Shown here piece after piece: positions 53,085 to 63,671 of a stretch of DNA of 64,000 nucleotides. Each line of letters opens with the position of its first letter. The first letter of the stretch is position 1. The notes below the pieces were generated by a model that saw only the letters and a program-made list of their open reading frames with translations, did not search any database and was not told the DNA's origin. The translations under genes were made by a program, and so were the position numbers. The stretch lies in the NCBI GenBank assembly GCA_009767595.1, contig VSDK01002196.1:1-64000 (forward strand), in the 5' to 3' direction. Source of the stretch: Symbiodinium kawagutii (taxonomy: Eukaryota > Sar > Dinophyceae > Suessiales > Symbiodiniaceae).

Positions 53085-53500
53085 TTAGTACTAACCACTT
53101 GATGCGGCACTTTGCGACCATACCCCAGCAGAATGGCAATGCCTGGCGCCTCACAGCTTTTGGCTCGGAACTTGCCGCGCGTTCTGCAACGTGGAACCAC
53201 GCGGCAAAGGATCATCAGACGTCTCCAAACAAGGGAAATGCGGGATGAGTTGACATGATGGTCATATATGTTCATTTGAAACTAATAGAACTCGCATAAC
53301 TATAGTGGAGACTGCAAAGACTCCAACTACGGTACAACTATAAAATGTCCAATCATGTTGGCAACTCGAGTTCCTTTCAGCTGAACATCCGCACGCTGAC
53401 TCATTGCAACTTCCATGAGAAAGTGGCTGGATATGATCTTGAGATATCTCCAGTATGGGAGTTATTTTGAGCTGTTCCTTTTTTTGAACTATCTTGGCCA
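53085..53500 (-). other. minus-strand open islands
   Basis: At 53090-53230 the minus frame reads ISLVWRRLMILCRVVPRCRT and CEAPGIAILLGYGRKV. At 53262-53501 it reads QLKITPILEISQDHIQPLSH and a cysteine-rich stretch. They may be two exons of a minus-strand gene. Splice sites not assigned. Confidence 0.3.
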
Positions 53501-53691
53501 TGAATCAATTCACCAGCTTGCAACCTTGGCATGGCCCAAAACGCAGGTTATCCCATGATCCAGGACCCATTGGAACAAAGGCACAGCGGTGGAACAAGTT
53601 CGTTGCCGGCACAAGCCATGGGCCGTCAGCGTCATCGAGAGAGTTCCCTCAGGCATATAGAGCTGCAAAGAGCTGGAACATATCATTATGA
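53501..53691 (+). CDS. exon island, unknown
   Basis: Plus frame RRLSHDPGPIGTKAQRWNKF then SASSREFPQAYRAAKSWN, stop at 53689-53691. A second plus frame is also open. Overlap with the preceding minus-strand island shows that strand is unresolved. Confidence 0.3.
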
Positions 53692-54261
53692 TTATTATTT
53701 ATCCAGCTGCAGGGTAAAAATGTTAATATTTCTGTGTTTACTAAACACTGATAGGTCATTAATGATTAGCTATTTGGATACTTGAGCTGTACCTGTTTAA
53801 ACAAGTGCCATTATCATTGACATTCAACGCTAAGTAACCATCCTTAGTTATTGTTGCCAATCAGCATTTCCTCCAGTTTCACTGCGGCTTTCAGGTCATG
53901 TAGGCTGAGCCCAAGTCATAAACATAGTTTCAACCACCAATCCGTTGTTGGCTCAGCTGTGCCCAACGATGACCTGCAGGTTGCTAATCAGCGGAGTGTG
54001 TCTCCTGGTGTGGCTCCCCAGCATTTTCAACAGAAGTTTAGCTGAAGGCAGACTTGCCGGCCACCAAGCAGTGACAAGTTGGGGAAAAAAAGCGAGAACA
54101 GAAGTTAGTGGTCAAGAAGCAACATGCTTGATTGATTGTGTTCAATCAACTTGTTGGATTTTTGGATAAGTACTGAAGTACCAACCAAGAATTTGAATGA
54201 TTTGAGTGGAAATGCAGGTGCTTACAGTACTGGTTTCACATCCATCACCCTCATGTTCCGT

Positions 54262-54383
54262 CCCAGCTGGGGATAGAATCGGTCGCTGCATCAGGCTGCG
54301 CAGCTGCCTTGCTGGCTGTTTTCAGCCGCGCCGCGACGTGACGCCATCCTGGGGTGACGCCCTGGACGTGGGAGGAAGGGTGG
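54262..54383 (+). CDS. exon island, unknown
   Basis: GC-rich; the plus frame reads DRIGRCIRLRSCLAGCFQPR then DVTPSWGDALDVGGRV. The minus frame (WRHVAARLKTASKAAAQPDA) is equally open. CCATCACCC precedes it and TGATGG-type sequence follows. Confidence 0.3.
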
Positions 54384-55540
54384 TCGATTGATGGTTCGTT
54401 AATGGTGGTTACTAAACCAGGTACTCCTTGATTAGTGGAACCTTGGTTGATGGTTGGCAATTACCTGGAGTAGTTAACTATCATGACGGGAGTTAACGAT
54501 GATCTATATATGATGGTTGGTTAATGGTGATTATAATGGTTAATTAGTTAATGGTTGCCTAATGATGATTGTTAGTTTATGAAAATTGCCAAACCAGGTC
54601 TAATAGTGGTTAATGATGGTGTGTTCATGGTTGGTGAATGGTTGGTTATTACCTGGTTGATGGTTGGTTAATGGTTGACTAATGGTTCATAATCGATAGC
54701 TGACAATGATGCTTAGTTCATTGTTGATTAAAAGTTAGTCAATGGCCGGTTATTGTCTGAAGTAGATAACTACTGGTACCATTCTGGTAATTACCTTTGA
54801 TTGTTACCATGATGGCTTGCACATGTTCAGTTAATGACAGCTTAGTTTAATGGTTAACTACTGGTTACTAAACTAGGTCAATGATCGGTCTGCGGATTGT
54901 TAATAAACTAGGTTGAGTCATGCTTTTTTGGTTACTAAACCAGCCTTACTTAATGTTTGGTGAGAGATTATATAATGATGGTAAAACCGGCTTTCATGGT
55001 AAACTAATGGTGAACTTTTGTCAAATGATGGTCTCCATATATACAGTATGCTTACCGGTATCAATGTTGAATGAATCGGTGTACATTTGTGCATGTCACA
55101 GAGCTGAGGGACTGGTGGTTTTTGATCTTTCATTTCTGTTTATCATGTAGTCACTAGCCATTGATCAACCATCACTAGCCGTTATCAACCACCACCAAAC
55201 ATCATTATGAACCTTCATTAGCCAAACACTTCGAGTGGTGGTCCAACAGCAGGCTCAGACTTCTACCATTTGTCACGCCAAGAAGCGACTGGCAAGCCGG
55301 TCAAAAGGATCTTGTTGTGGAAATCATCACGAATCATTCTCAACCTAGCGGCATACCCCTGAAACGTCATGTTAAGTGGTTCGCTAAACATGTGTCAATC
55401 AATTGGATGATCATCCGACTTATCACCAATTCTGTCAGTTATGTCGCGTGGTTCACTTTAGCTGCTGAATTTATTGTTGTCCATCACATTGCTGAATCAT
55501 CTCTCACTCATGGTGCCGCTTCGAGGCTACCATTGCTGAC
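54384..55540. repeat. TGATGG/GGTTAATGG simple sequence and non-coding DNA
   Basis: About 500 bp of degenerate GATGGTTGGTTAATGG words with several ACTAAACCAGGT repeats, then A/T-rich DNA. No gene seen. Confidence 0.5.
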
Positions 55541-55751
55541 TGCGGCTGCTGTTTGGCCCAGTTATGCAGAGGTCGGAAAATTTCTGCGTCCAAGATGTAC
55601 CGTGCTGGAGTTTGTTGGTCTTTGCTGGGTGGTGCTTAGTGCGGATGTGGTTCGATGTTTTGGTTTGTTGATGTGTCCATTGCTGCAGGGTGTGTTCGCA
55701 CATGTGTGTGTTTGGGTGTGGCGGACCGTCCCGCCGTTGTGCTGGGGATAG
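55541..55751 (+). other. open hydrophobic plus frame
   Basis: LTAAAVWPSYAEVGKFLRPR then LEFVGLCWVVLSADVVRCFG, stop TAG at 55749. Could be an exon with a membrane segment. Borders not resolved. Confidence 0.25.
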
Positions 55752-56316
55752 ATCAGTATTGTCATTCTGATGACATATGATTATTGTTAATTTGTGATTA
55801 TCCCCGGTATATTCCGATTGTTTCCATATGGCCAGTATATCTTCAACATTAAAAAATCATCAATACATTCATTCGCAACGTTTGTTGTCATGTTTAAACA
55901 TCATCAATCAGTGTGTAGCTCATATTAAGCATTGTTTATCACCAGTGAAATATTGGTAGCCAAGAGTACTATAGAGTACCATTAATTGTGTTCAAGAAAC
56001 TATATAATTGTTTCTTGGCAAGTAACAGCAAGTTGACTATAGTGTCAACCAGCAAGATAACTTTAGTATTGACTGTAAAGAAACATTAATTGTTCACTTG
56101 TATCCAATACTTGCTGTGATCGATTCACCGTTAATCAAGCATCAATTCACCATCAATTCACCATGAACCAATCACTAATAAACCATTCACAAACCCTCAT
56201 CAACCACTATAAACATCTCTTAGATTTTGATTATCCATCTAACCATCTATCCAACCATCATTCACCACTGGTTCTGACGCATCACCGGTCCCCAGATCTC
56301 ACCACTCGCCTCGCAG

Positions 56317-56409
56317 GTGCGCCCCGACGGCTTCAGCTACGAGACCTTGGTGCCGGGCACCAGTGGCACCGAGCCACGGGATGGTCCTGCCGGGGCGACC
56401 CAGCAGCTG
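56317..56409 (+). CDS. FKBP-type prolyl isomerase, N-terminal exon
   Basis: Acceptor CTCGCCTCGCAG, 31 codons in phase 0, then CTG|GTGAGT (strong GT donor). The peptide starts VRPDGFSYETLVPGTSGTE and continues RDGPAGATQQL. It matches the first strand region of FKBP domains (G-x-x-Y-x-x-L-x-x-G-x-G...P-x-x-G), where a single-exon match alone would be weak, but the next FKBP segment lies 1.1 kb downstream on the same strand. FKBPs isomerise X-Pro bonds; thylakoid-lumen forms have this layout. Confidence 0.6.
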
Positions 56410-56957
56410 GTGAGTTGAAGCTGAGGGGATGGTGGTTGATGGTGATTAGTGGTTGGTCTATAACCTATAAAATCCAGTCACCTGATGAGTTCTCGCTCCT
56501 ACAAAATCATTCACAGTTGGGATATGTTGGGATGATAACTGAGGGTACCCCTGTTTTGAGAAACACCCCAATGGCTTTGTGCCGCACTAAGCCGCTGATG
56601 AACGAATGGAAACCATTCGAGTTGACTGGGGTTACCGCTATGAATTGTCAATTGTCACATACCCAGTTGACGGTGATTGGTTGATCTTCATTGATGCTGG
56701 TTGGATGATTGATGTTAGATGGTTGATTGGTTGATTGGCTGATTTTCAGTAATTAATGCTTGTTGGTTGGAATTTCTTGCTGGTTGTTGCTGGTTGCTGG
56801 TTGTTTTTGGTTTCCTGCTGGTTGTCTCTGGAAGTTTCATGTTTCTTGATGCTGGTTGATGTTTGTTGATATCAGCATTATGCTCAGGATAAAAAGGTCA
56901 TCGGGTGAACTTCGAGCTGGGGAGCTGCAACAACAACTGAGCTGTCATGAGTAGTCA

Positions 56958-57036
56958 ATGGTCATGGCCTCACCGGGTCGCGAGGCAAAGAAGTATGCCA
57001 AGATCTGGGTGAAGTTGGAAGCCAAGTTCATGATGC
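56958..57036 (+). CDS. exon candidate between the FKBP exons
   Basis: ASPGREAKKYAKIWVKLEAK then FMML with TGA. It is open and basic but does not match FKBP, and the terminal stop would not fit between the two FKBP exons, so it may be intronic. Confidence 0.2.
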
Positions 57037-57121
57037 TGTGAGGATAACATTTTTTTGGTACTAGCAGTTGTAGTTTGGGGTGTGAAGTTGAATTACTTAG
57101 CCATTATGATGATGATTGACA

Positions 57122-57202
57122 GTCTTGATCGGACTCTGGACGAGTTCAAATTTGAACATCCGGTCTTGATCGGACTCTAGAGATCCGAACTTGAACATCC
57201 CA
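57122..57202. repeat. 40-bp tandem duplication
   Basis: Two copies of GTCTTGATCGGACTCT followed by a variable part and TTGAACATCC. Confidence 0.8.
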
Positions 57203-57496
57203 GTATTAAAGAGCTTGGATGATGGCTGTGGATTGGATCATGCGCTTTGAGATTCTGATCGAGAAAGTATATCAGAATCGAAAAGCTTTTTCAGGTGCAG
57301 TGTACCACATTGATCAGCAAGTAGTATCATCAATTATATCATTATATCCATTTATATTTATACCCTATATATTATCATACCATTATCATCCAACATCAAG
57401 TACATATTATCATCAAAGCTCACCAGCTGACATATATGAGGTCAGCTGACATATATGATTATCATCAATCATCAATTGATGTTTGAAGTGTGTGAG

Positions 57497-57602
57497 GTTC
57501 GTCGGTCACCTGAAGAACTTCGAGGGTCCGGTCTTTGACTCATCAGCACTGCGAGGAGGGCGACGGCCTTCCAAGAAGGACCGACCTGCGGCCAACATGG
57601 CG
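57497..57602 (+). CDS. FKBP-type prolyl isomerase, second exon
   Basis: After GTGTGTGAG: FVGHLKNFEGPVFDSSALRG then GRRPSKKDRPAANMA. This matches the FKBP core V-x-Y-x-G-x-L-x-x-G-x-x-F-D-S-S-x-x-R-G. The usual G of L-x-x-G is replaced by the NFEG sequence, and the basic run after RG is unusual. The exon starts in phase 2, so a small exon between 56409 and here is missing. The donor is probably GCG|GTGCCG. I did not find the V-I-x-G-W exon. Confidence 0.6.
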
Positions 57603-58317
57603 GTGCCGGGGGATGAAGTTCGAGATGTGGGAGGACCGGCCATCACTGATGGTTGAGAACTAATGCTTAAACGATCAATAATCGATGATAGTTTCACCAT
57701 GAGTGAAGCAATTCGATAGTTTCACCATGAGTGAAGCAATGGTAGTTGCAAACAATTGTTACTAACGTTGGTTGACATTAGGAATTGGTTGGTTATTGGT
57801 GTTAATGTTGCTTGAGAGCAGCCAATAATTGTAACTTTGATAACCCACCGATCACAGGAGATTACTACCAATCCTAATGATTAATGGTTGTACGAATGGT
57901 TGATGTTGAATTCGAAACCAATGGAAAAGATGCTTTCTGGTGCCATCCTCAAAACTGCTGATGATTTCGCTTTGATTGGGAATGATTAAATATGTCCATT
58001 CTATGTTCTCTAAGCTTGTCGCAACTGATGCACAGCATCATCTCCCAAAGAACCCCCCCCCAGTAACTTTGAAGGTAGTAAAACTGTAGTTTGGAGTTTC
58101 ATGAAGCTGTCCTTGCTTCACCTCATGAATTTTCATGGCCGAGGTGTTTGGTCTCAACTTGCCAGGTACTGGTACGATGATGTTTGATTAAACATCTTGC
58201 TTGACCTACCAAATGGCACTACGATTGAACATAAAACACGCTGAACTGACTATATGTTTTGGGCCCAAGGTGCTGCTTTGATCTGTTTGCATCCTTGAGC
58301 TACGAGGTTCGTTTGGC
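57603..58317. other. non-coding
   Basis: A 28-bp direct repeat of ATAGTTTCACCATGAGTGAA occurs at about 57688-57742. No further FKBP exon recognised. Confidence 0.4.
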
Positions 58318-59841
58318 ATGGCTCATGGTATGGCGCCCACAGCTGCCTGGCGAAGCCAACAAGATGCCAGACCGACCTCAGCCAGGTCTTCGTGGCATCC
58401 AGGTGGTGCTCCTCTGCAGAAAAATCCATGGCACTTCTGCCTGCTGGGCTGCACAGTAGGCTCCTGGGCCGCCTCTTTGAGGCGTTGGCATCGACGGCCT
58501 CGGCAGGTTTCGTTGTGGGTTGCCACCAGGGTTGAGCTTTTGGTGGATGGTGACTGTCACAGTATGGATGGTATCCAGCGAGCCATCGAATGCTTCGAAA
58601 CGCATTGCGGACAGAAAGTTTGCACAAGTCTCTTTGCTCCGCCTGCCAGGGAAGACAACAAGAAGTGGAAGGAGTTCATGCGAGATCATCAAATTTCATT
58701 TCGACCAGTTGGTCGCAGTTCAAAACAGCTGATTGCAGAGCCAAACGATGAAGCTATCATCAAGTCCATGCGGAAATTAGCAAAGAAGCAACTAGTTGTT
58801 GTTATAGCTCTCCTGACTCATGACACGGGTTTCCTTGACATAATTCTTGATCTCCAGGCAAACGGTAGCAAAATCGTGGTACTGCTCCCTGAGAATTTGT
58901 TCAGTGCCATAGAAACTTATCGTCAAGGAGGCGTGAACGTGCTGCAGGTGATGCTATCCGGAACAGGTCCCCGTTCACTGGTCCGGGCAATCCTCCATCA
59001 AGATGGGTCTGGTTCGGTCAAGATGGACGAACCGTACAAACCAGTGTCAAACGACATCTACATCCCAGTGCAGGAGACGGTGGCAGAATTTTTGGAACAG
59101 TTGGGTTATGGAGTTGGACGCGAGGGCTATATGATTCAAAAATGCGCTAAATTTTGGTTTGCGAACCCAATGGACTCCCTGACAGTTTTTCCATCTAAGC
59201 CTTCCGTGATGACGATACACCGTATGTGCACACAAACAAAATCTACGAATTGTGAAAGATATTCTGGAAATCTAGCGTATTTTCTACCAATCACTGCCCG
59301 ACAAGGCAAAATGAAAAAAGGCGAAGAAAGCACATTTGGCTACGTGAGAGCCCGTGGTGTATTCAAGGGGGGTGGCCCCTTCATGTTGAAGGATTCTTCA
59401 GAGTTGGTAGTCCATGCCTTGAAGCGGCTCGGATATTTGGATGACGCATTCAACAGTGATGTGCCCGAGGCAATGTTTTTGTTCGTAAATGCAACTGAGA
59501 ACAAGATACCTTTGCGCAAAATCGGCATGCTTCCTGCTTTGGGAGAGAGCCATCTGGATGTTTACAGAAAGTTGCGAAAGGCTTTTCTATCTCACTACAC
59601 GCCGGGAACATGGCAGCTCAGGGGCAAGTCGATTGCACCTGTAATAGAAATTTTGGAAAAGGCCAACATTCTGTCACCTGGAACTGAATACTCCGTTGAA
59701 GCTACCTTTGAAGCCATGCAATCATACGTGAAGCAGCAACGTCTACCCTCTATGCGCACCTTCAACGGATTGGCTTTTCAGATTCTTCGCACCAAGAAGA
59801 GATACTCTACAGCAAGACCTGTAGTTGACTTCGACCGATGA
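58318..59841 (+). CDS. NYN/PIN-like nuclease-fold protein
   Basis: 507 codons without interruption. The first about 70 residues are low in family-like features and the true start may be later or supplied by an upstream exon. Residues about 73-215 look like a NYN (LabA/limkain-type) PIN-fold domain: ELLVDGDCHSMDG (Asp77, Asp79), EPNDEAIIKSM (Asp144), ALLTHDTGFLDII (Asp169) and SKIVVLLPENLF. The acidic positions fit a metal-dependent RNase site. The C-terminal half (about 240-480) has two related modules (AEFLEQLGYGVGREGYMIQK and VVHALKRLGYLDDAF, each followed by FWFAN or LFVNA); I know no domain name for them. Lack of introns contrasts with every other gene here and suggests retroposition or a recent arrival. 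Confidence 0.8.
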   Translation: MAHGMAPTAAWRSQQDARPTSARSSWHPGGAPLQKNPWHFCLLGCTVGSWAASLRRWHRRPRQVSLWVATRVELLVDGDCHSMDGIQRAIECFETHCGQKVCTSLFAPPAREDNKKWKEFMRDHQISFRPVGRSSKQLIAEPNDEAIIKSMRKLAKKQLVVVIALLTHDTGFLDIILDLQANGSKIVVLLPENLFSAIETYRQGGVNVLQVMLSGTGPRSLVRAILHQDGSGSVKMDEPYKPVSNDIYIPVQETVAEFLEQLGYGVGREGYMIQKCAKFWFANPMDSLTVFPSKPSVMTIHRMCTQTKSTNCERYSGNLAYFLPITARQGKMKKGEESTFGYVRARGVFKGGGPFMLKDSSELVVHALKRLGYLDDAFNSDVPEAMFLFVNATENKIPLRKIGMLPALGESHLDVYRKLRKAFLSHYTPGTWQLRGKSIAPVIEILEKANILSPGTEYSVEATFEAMQSYVKQQRLPSMRTFNGLAFQILRTKKRYSTARPVVDFDR

Positions 59842-60726
59842 GATGTTCTGTGCATTGCATGATTGCCATGACTGCTTTCCACCAGACATACTCCGCATCA
59901 CGACCACGATCTCCAGCAAGAGGGCTGAACCGAGCCCAGTTTCGCTGGGTCATGTTTGCCCCACCCTTGATCGGATGGATGCCTGTGATTCACTTTGTTT
60001 GTGCCTGTAGAATCTGATTGAATCGGATCAAAATTGACATAGCCATTGACAAAATTCCAGGGGACGATATTCACCAGGGGAGCAAAGTGAACCCAACCAA
60101 CAAGGACCATCCTTGAAAAGGGATTCCGTGGGAGAACCGAGAATATCGCAGACATCACTACTACTTGGGTGTTTCCTACTTACCTAGATGGCTTTTGTAC
60201 CTCCAAATCAATGGTGTTCTGACTACAGTGCTCATTGACCCGGTGGTTGGGGTAGCCTGCTGACGGAAGTAGCGCTACAGAGCATACTGAAATCAATGAT
60301 CTCCAATGTCGATAGTTCGAAAGGTACGACGTACTCTCTATGCTTGAATTGTCTAACATTTGCAGAGAGGGAGTTGCCGGTTGATCATCGATCATGGCTG
60401 GTGGATATTTGCGGCCACTTGAACCCTGCTGTTTGGTCGTTGGATGTTGTTGGGTACCATCATAATTCCTGGGAAAGCCAAGTCCCTTCGATTTCATGGT
60501 TTTGACCTGGGATCGGTGGGTGTCATTCCTAACCGTTATGGTTTTATCATAGAGTTTGCCTCAGCTCTCATTGTCACACCACCAAATTCAGTCACATACT
60601 AGGTTTTGTTTTAGTATACCAATCATATAACACTATGGTTGTATCATAATGGTTATATCTGACCACCAAATGATCCCATCATCCATCGCACTTTTATGTG
60701 GGACAATCCAATATGTCAACGCCCAG
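59842..60726. other. 3' flank of the NYN gene, non-coding
   Basis: No AATAAA or poly-A remnant seen directly after the stop. The minus frame at 59898-60158 is open but unsupported. CACCACCAAAT and ATAATGGTTATATC words near 60600. Confidence 0.4.
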
Positions 60727-60816
60727 GGAAGGCAGACATGCGAAGCCGCCACCCACCAGGATTACGTGGAAATCACTGTGGATATGGATGACAGCTTTGG
60801 CCCAGCAATGTGGGAG
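60727..60816 (+). CDS. internal exon, unknown protein
   Basis: After GTCAACGCCCAG, 30 codons in phase 0: GRQTCEAATHQDYVEITVDM then DDSFGPAMWE, ending GAG|GTCTGA (GT donor). Clean exon in frame and composition. Product unknown. Confidence 0.5.
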
Positions 60817-60828
60817 GTCTGAGGCCTA

Positions 60829-61000
60829 GTCGGCAATGCTGGCAAGGCCCTTGCACGTTCATTGATGCCCTTGTTGATTGAGCCCGGGGGATCATTGTTC
60901 GCGTGCCTTCGTTGCGTTGATGATTGGTTCGCACAGGAGCTGGTTGATACATTTTTTGGGTTGTTTACTTGTGAGTCCCCTCAAAAGGTTAGAGGGAAAA
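60829..61000 (+). CDS. exon candidate, unknown protein
   Basis: Plus frame LVGNAGKALARSLMPLLIEP then LFACLRCVDDWFAQELVDTF, just downstream of the previous exon. It may be an alternative continuation of it. Borders uncertain. Confidence 0.35.
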
Positions 61001-61309
61001 ACAGCCTTAGAAAATGATGTCCCCTAGGAAAAGGCAACGACGAAGTGTTCATTGGTTGCTGGTTCTGCCTACAGTTGTTGATCGACCAGTTTTTCATTAC
61101 TGAGATGGTAAGTCGGATTTGCACATATTTGGAAGTGATTTGGTGTTGGAACACGGAAAATCATCAATCATGTGCCATGGCGATCCACAAACACTGGTGT
61201 ACCGGTTGTTGGAAGTATGGCATTATCCATGACAATGATAGTAAATCAAAACTTGGGTCAAATCTTAGTGCCATACTGGCATGTACCACAATAATCCAGA
61301 GTCAGAAGA

Positions 61310-61403
61310 TCGCTACCAGTTGTATGGTGGAAAATCCACCATTTATAGCTGGTTGGCCTAGAAAAACTGGTGATCTGCAACTTCCAGGTAAGTTTGCCAG
61401 AGA
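61310..61403. mobile_element. TIR-C element
   Basis: Right end CTTCCAGGTAAGTTTGCCAG with interior TGGAAAATCCACCATTTATA. The left end is diverged. A second TIR-C right end (AGTCCAGGTTAGTTTTACCA) is at about 61538-61560. Confidence 0.55.
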
Positions 61404-61842
61404 GTATGTTATCGTGATAAACTGATAGTTGTAGAAATCATCAGCCTGGACAAGGCAACGTGAATTGTCGTGTTGGATTATCAAACACCTTTTGTAAATT
61501 AATAGTCATTACTATCAAAAAAACTTGGTCCATAGCTAGTCCAGGTTAGTTTTACCAGTTGGATTGATGGTAGTACCACCAATAAATTATGATTACACAA
61601 CTTCTTCATTTAATTGCGATAAACCCAAGGGCAACGCCCACTGTTCAAGTATTTGTCGTGGTACACTACTTTTCATCAGGGTTTGATGACAACACACATG
61701 ACCAAAACGATGTTTAAACGGTTTCAACCAGTGGTTGAAACAGAAATGGTAGCGTCCACAGGTTCAAATGATTAATTCCGTATCGTGATTCTTGATTATT
61801 GTCACTATTGACTAACTATGATTCGCCAGTATTGATTGTTAA

Positions 61843-62035
61843 CAGATGTTGATGATGGGGCGAAATCCATCGGTAGAATCAGCCGAACCTAAGGCCATCC
61901 ATCAAATGAAGGTGGGCGAGAAGGTGGCAACTGCTTCTGGCACAAGCACGGAATGGTCAAGAATGTGTGACATTCAAGTGATTTGGGTATGCTTAAAGGT
62001 ATGGATAAAGTCTGCTGATGATTTGGTTAAAGCAT
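61843..62035 (+). CDS. exon candidate, unknown
   Basis: Plus frame RNPSVESAEPKAIHQMKVGE then KVATASGTSTEWSRMCD. Borders not resolved; the 3' part becomes repeat-like (GATTTGGT words). Confidence 0.3.
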
Positions 62036-62359
62036 AAAGCCTAGTAATGATTTGGTCAAACATCGAAACAGCTCTGAAGTGATTTGGGGTGATGAACATC
62101 CACTTTCTAGCTATTTTGATGTTCACTAGGGGTACAGGGTGTTGACCCAGTGTGATTTGTCAATGCGGAGTTGAGCAATGTCACACTTGCTGAGTTGTTT
62201 TTGTTTTTTTGTTCTGGCACTGGTTCTTCTTGTTTTTGTTGATCATGATGATCAATGACCTATCAATCACATATGATTCTTCTTGTTAATCATGCTGATT
62301 CTGATCAACAATTGCCTTGTGTCGCACCTTGAGATGATCATTGTTTTGGGGTGAACTGC

Positions 62360-62578
62360 CTACCATTTCGGTTGGGGGCCAGCATCACCAGTGGCAACAA
62401 ACACCAAGTAGAACTCGCTGTTGCACAGATCTACTGTACAGGTCCAAGGACCCACTGGACACAGCGAGCAATCAACGAGTGGGAGCCGTGAGCCGCACCG
62501 TTCAGCCATAGCCACAAGGCTTGAGGGAGTCAGCAGGTTACCCACCAGACAGGCCATGCCCTGTAGGGCCCTAGCCAA
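62360..62578. other. GC island, both strands open
   Basis: The minus frame reads ARALQGMACLVGNLLTPSSL then SLCPVGPWTCTVDLCN with a stop at 62360. The plus frame reads STSGSREPHRSAIATRLEGV to a GTTACC donor at about 62538. Likely exon, strand unresolved. Confidence 0.3.
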
Positions 62579-62861
62579 ACAAAACCGCCATGAAGCCTAC
62601 CAGCCTGGTAATAGGTGCATTTTCCGTTGCTATGTTAGATTACTGGAGGGTATCCCTGATTGGTCCGATAGGTCTTGCTCGTTGCTCATCAGCAATGGCC
62701 AGTATCATCTGTTGTGGATTTAATTAATGTGGGTCAGCCTGTCATTCACAATCACTAATCAACCATGACTGACCATCACGAACCATCACTAATCATCAGA
62801 AACCATTTTTCACCCATTGTCAACCTTCTTTTCTGCCACTACTCTATGACGCTGTCGACAG

Positions 62862-62963
62862 GGAAGGTTCGTGCAACCGCCCAACTTGAGCTTTGACGAG
62901 GGCAAAACTGCGATAGAAGGAGCAGTTTTGCTGGCGGACTTGGTGATGCAATTGGTGAAGTAG
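62862..62963 (+). CDS. terminal exon, unknown protein
   Basis: A pyrimidine-rich acceptor region (CTTCTTTTCTGCC, then GTCGACAG) precedes GRFVQPPNLSFDEGKTAIEG and AVLLADLVMQLVK, TAG at 62961-62963. CCATCACGAACCATCA-type sequence lies upstream. The helical hydrophobic end is protein-like; product not recognised. Confidence 0.5.
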   Translation, partial: GRFVQPPNLSFDEGKTAIEGAVLLADLVMQLVK

Positions 62964-63185
62964 GATGTCGTAGGATCAGAACAGGGCAGAAGATGAGTTC
63001 ATTGACCATGAGATATTCAGGTAGCAGAGAGACTGATGATTATGATTTGATATGTGTGTATGTGTATATTCACATAGCATACACTGAACATACATAGCAA
63101 TGATATTGATTGCCGATTCATTTCTGGATTTGCAGGAATGCGCTGTTGGTGCCCAGCCAACTGGGCCAGCGAATGGCTGACGTGG

Positions 63186-63539
63186 TCATTTTTGGACATG
63201 TTCAGCCACATAGGATGCGTAGCAAATCCTACCACCACAGTTTGCTTCACGATGGCGGACATGAGATAGGGATGGGAGATTCGGGGTGAACAATGATCTG
63301 CACGTGAAATGGTAGAATGTAGGGATCCAACTCCAGTTCATCCTCAAGATCCCAAGCCACTGGAAGGTGAGTTCCTCCCAAAAGTACGTGCTATTTCCCC
63401 CGCCAAAATGCAGTTGAAAATCATTTTTCTGAGTAGAAGGTTGCTCAGAATTTCCCTCGAGCTTGAGGGTTCCTGTGGTTTCTGCCATGTAGTGAGGAGA
63501 TGAGGATTCTGAAGTGAAGCTGATTCCTGCGGGATCCAC
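63186..63539 (-). other. 118-codon minus-strand open frame
   Basis: ATG at 63539: MDPAGISFTSESSSPHYMAE then TLKLEGNSEQPSTQKNDFQL. Protein-like, but the plus strand is open over 63309-63503 as well. No domain. Confidence 0.25.
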
Positions 63540-63671
63540 CTTGTTCTATGAAGTGGAGTTGCTTAGAATCGTCCGACCCTAGCTCGAAGCAAAAAGGCTG
63601 ACCAGACGCGGCCGTTTGTTCTATTCAAGAGGTCATGTTGTGATGGGGTGATGGCATTGGGGTAACATGAC

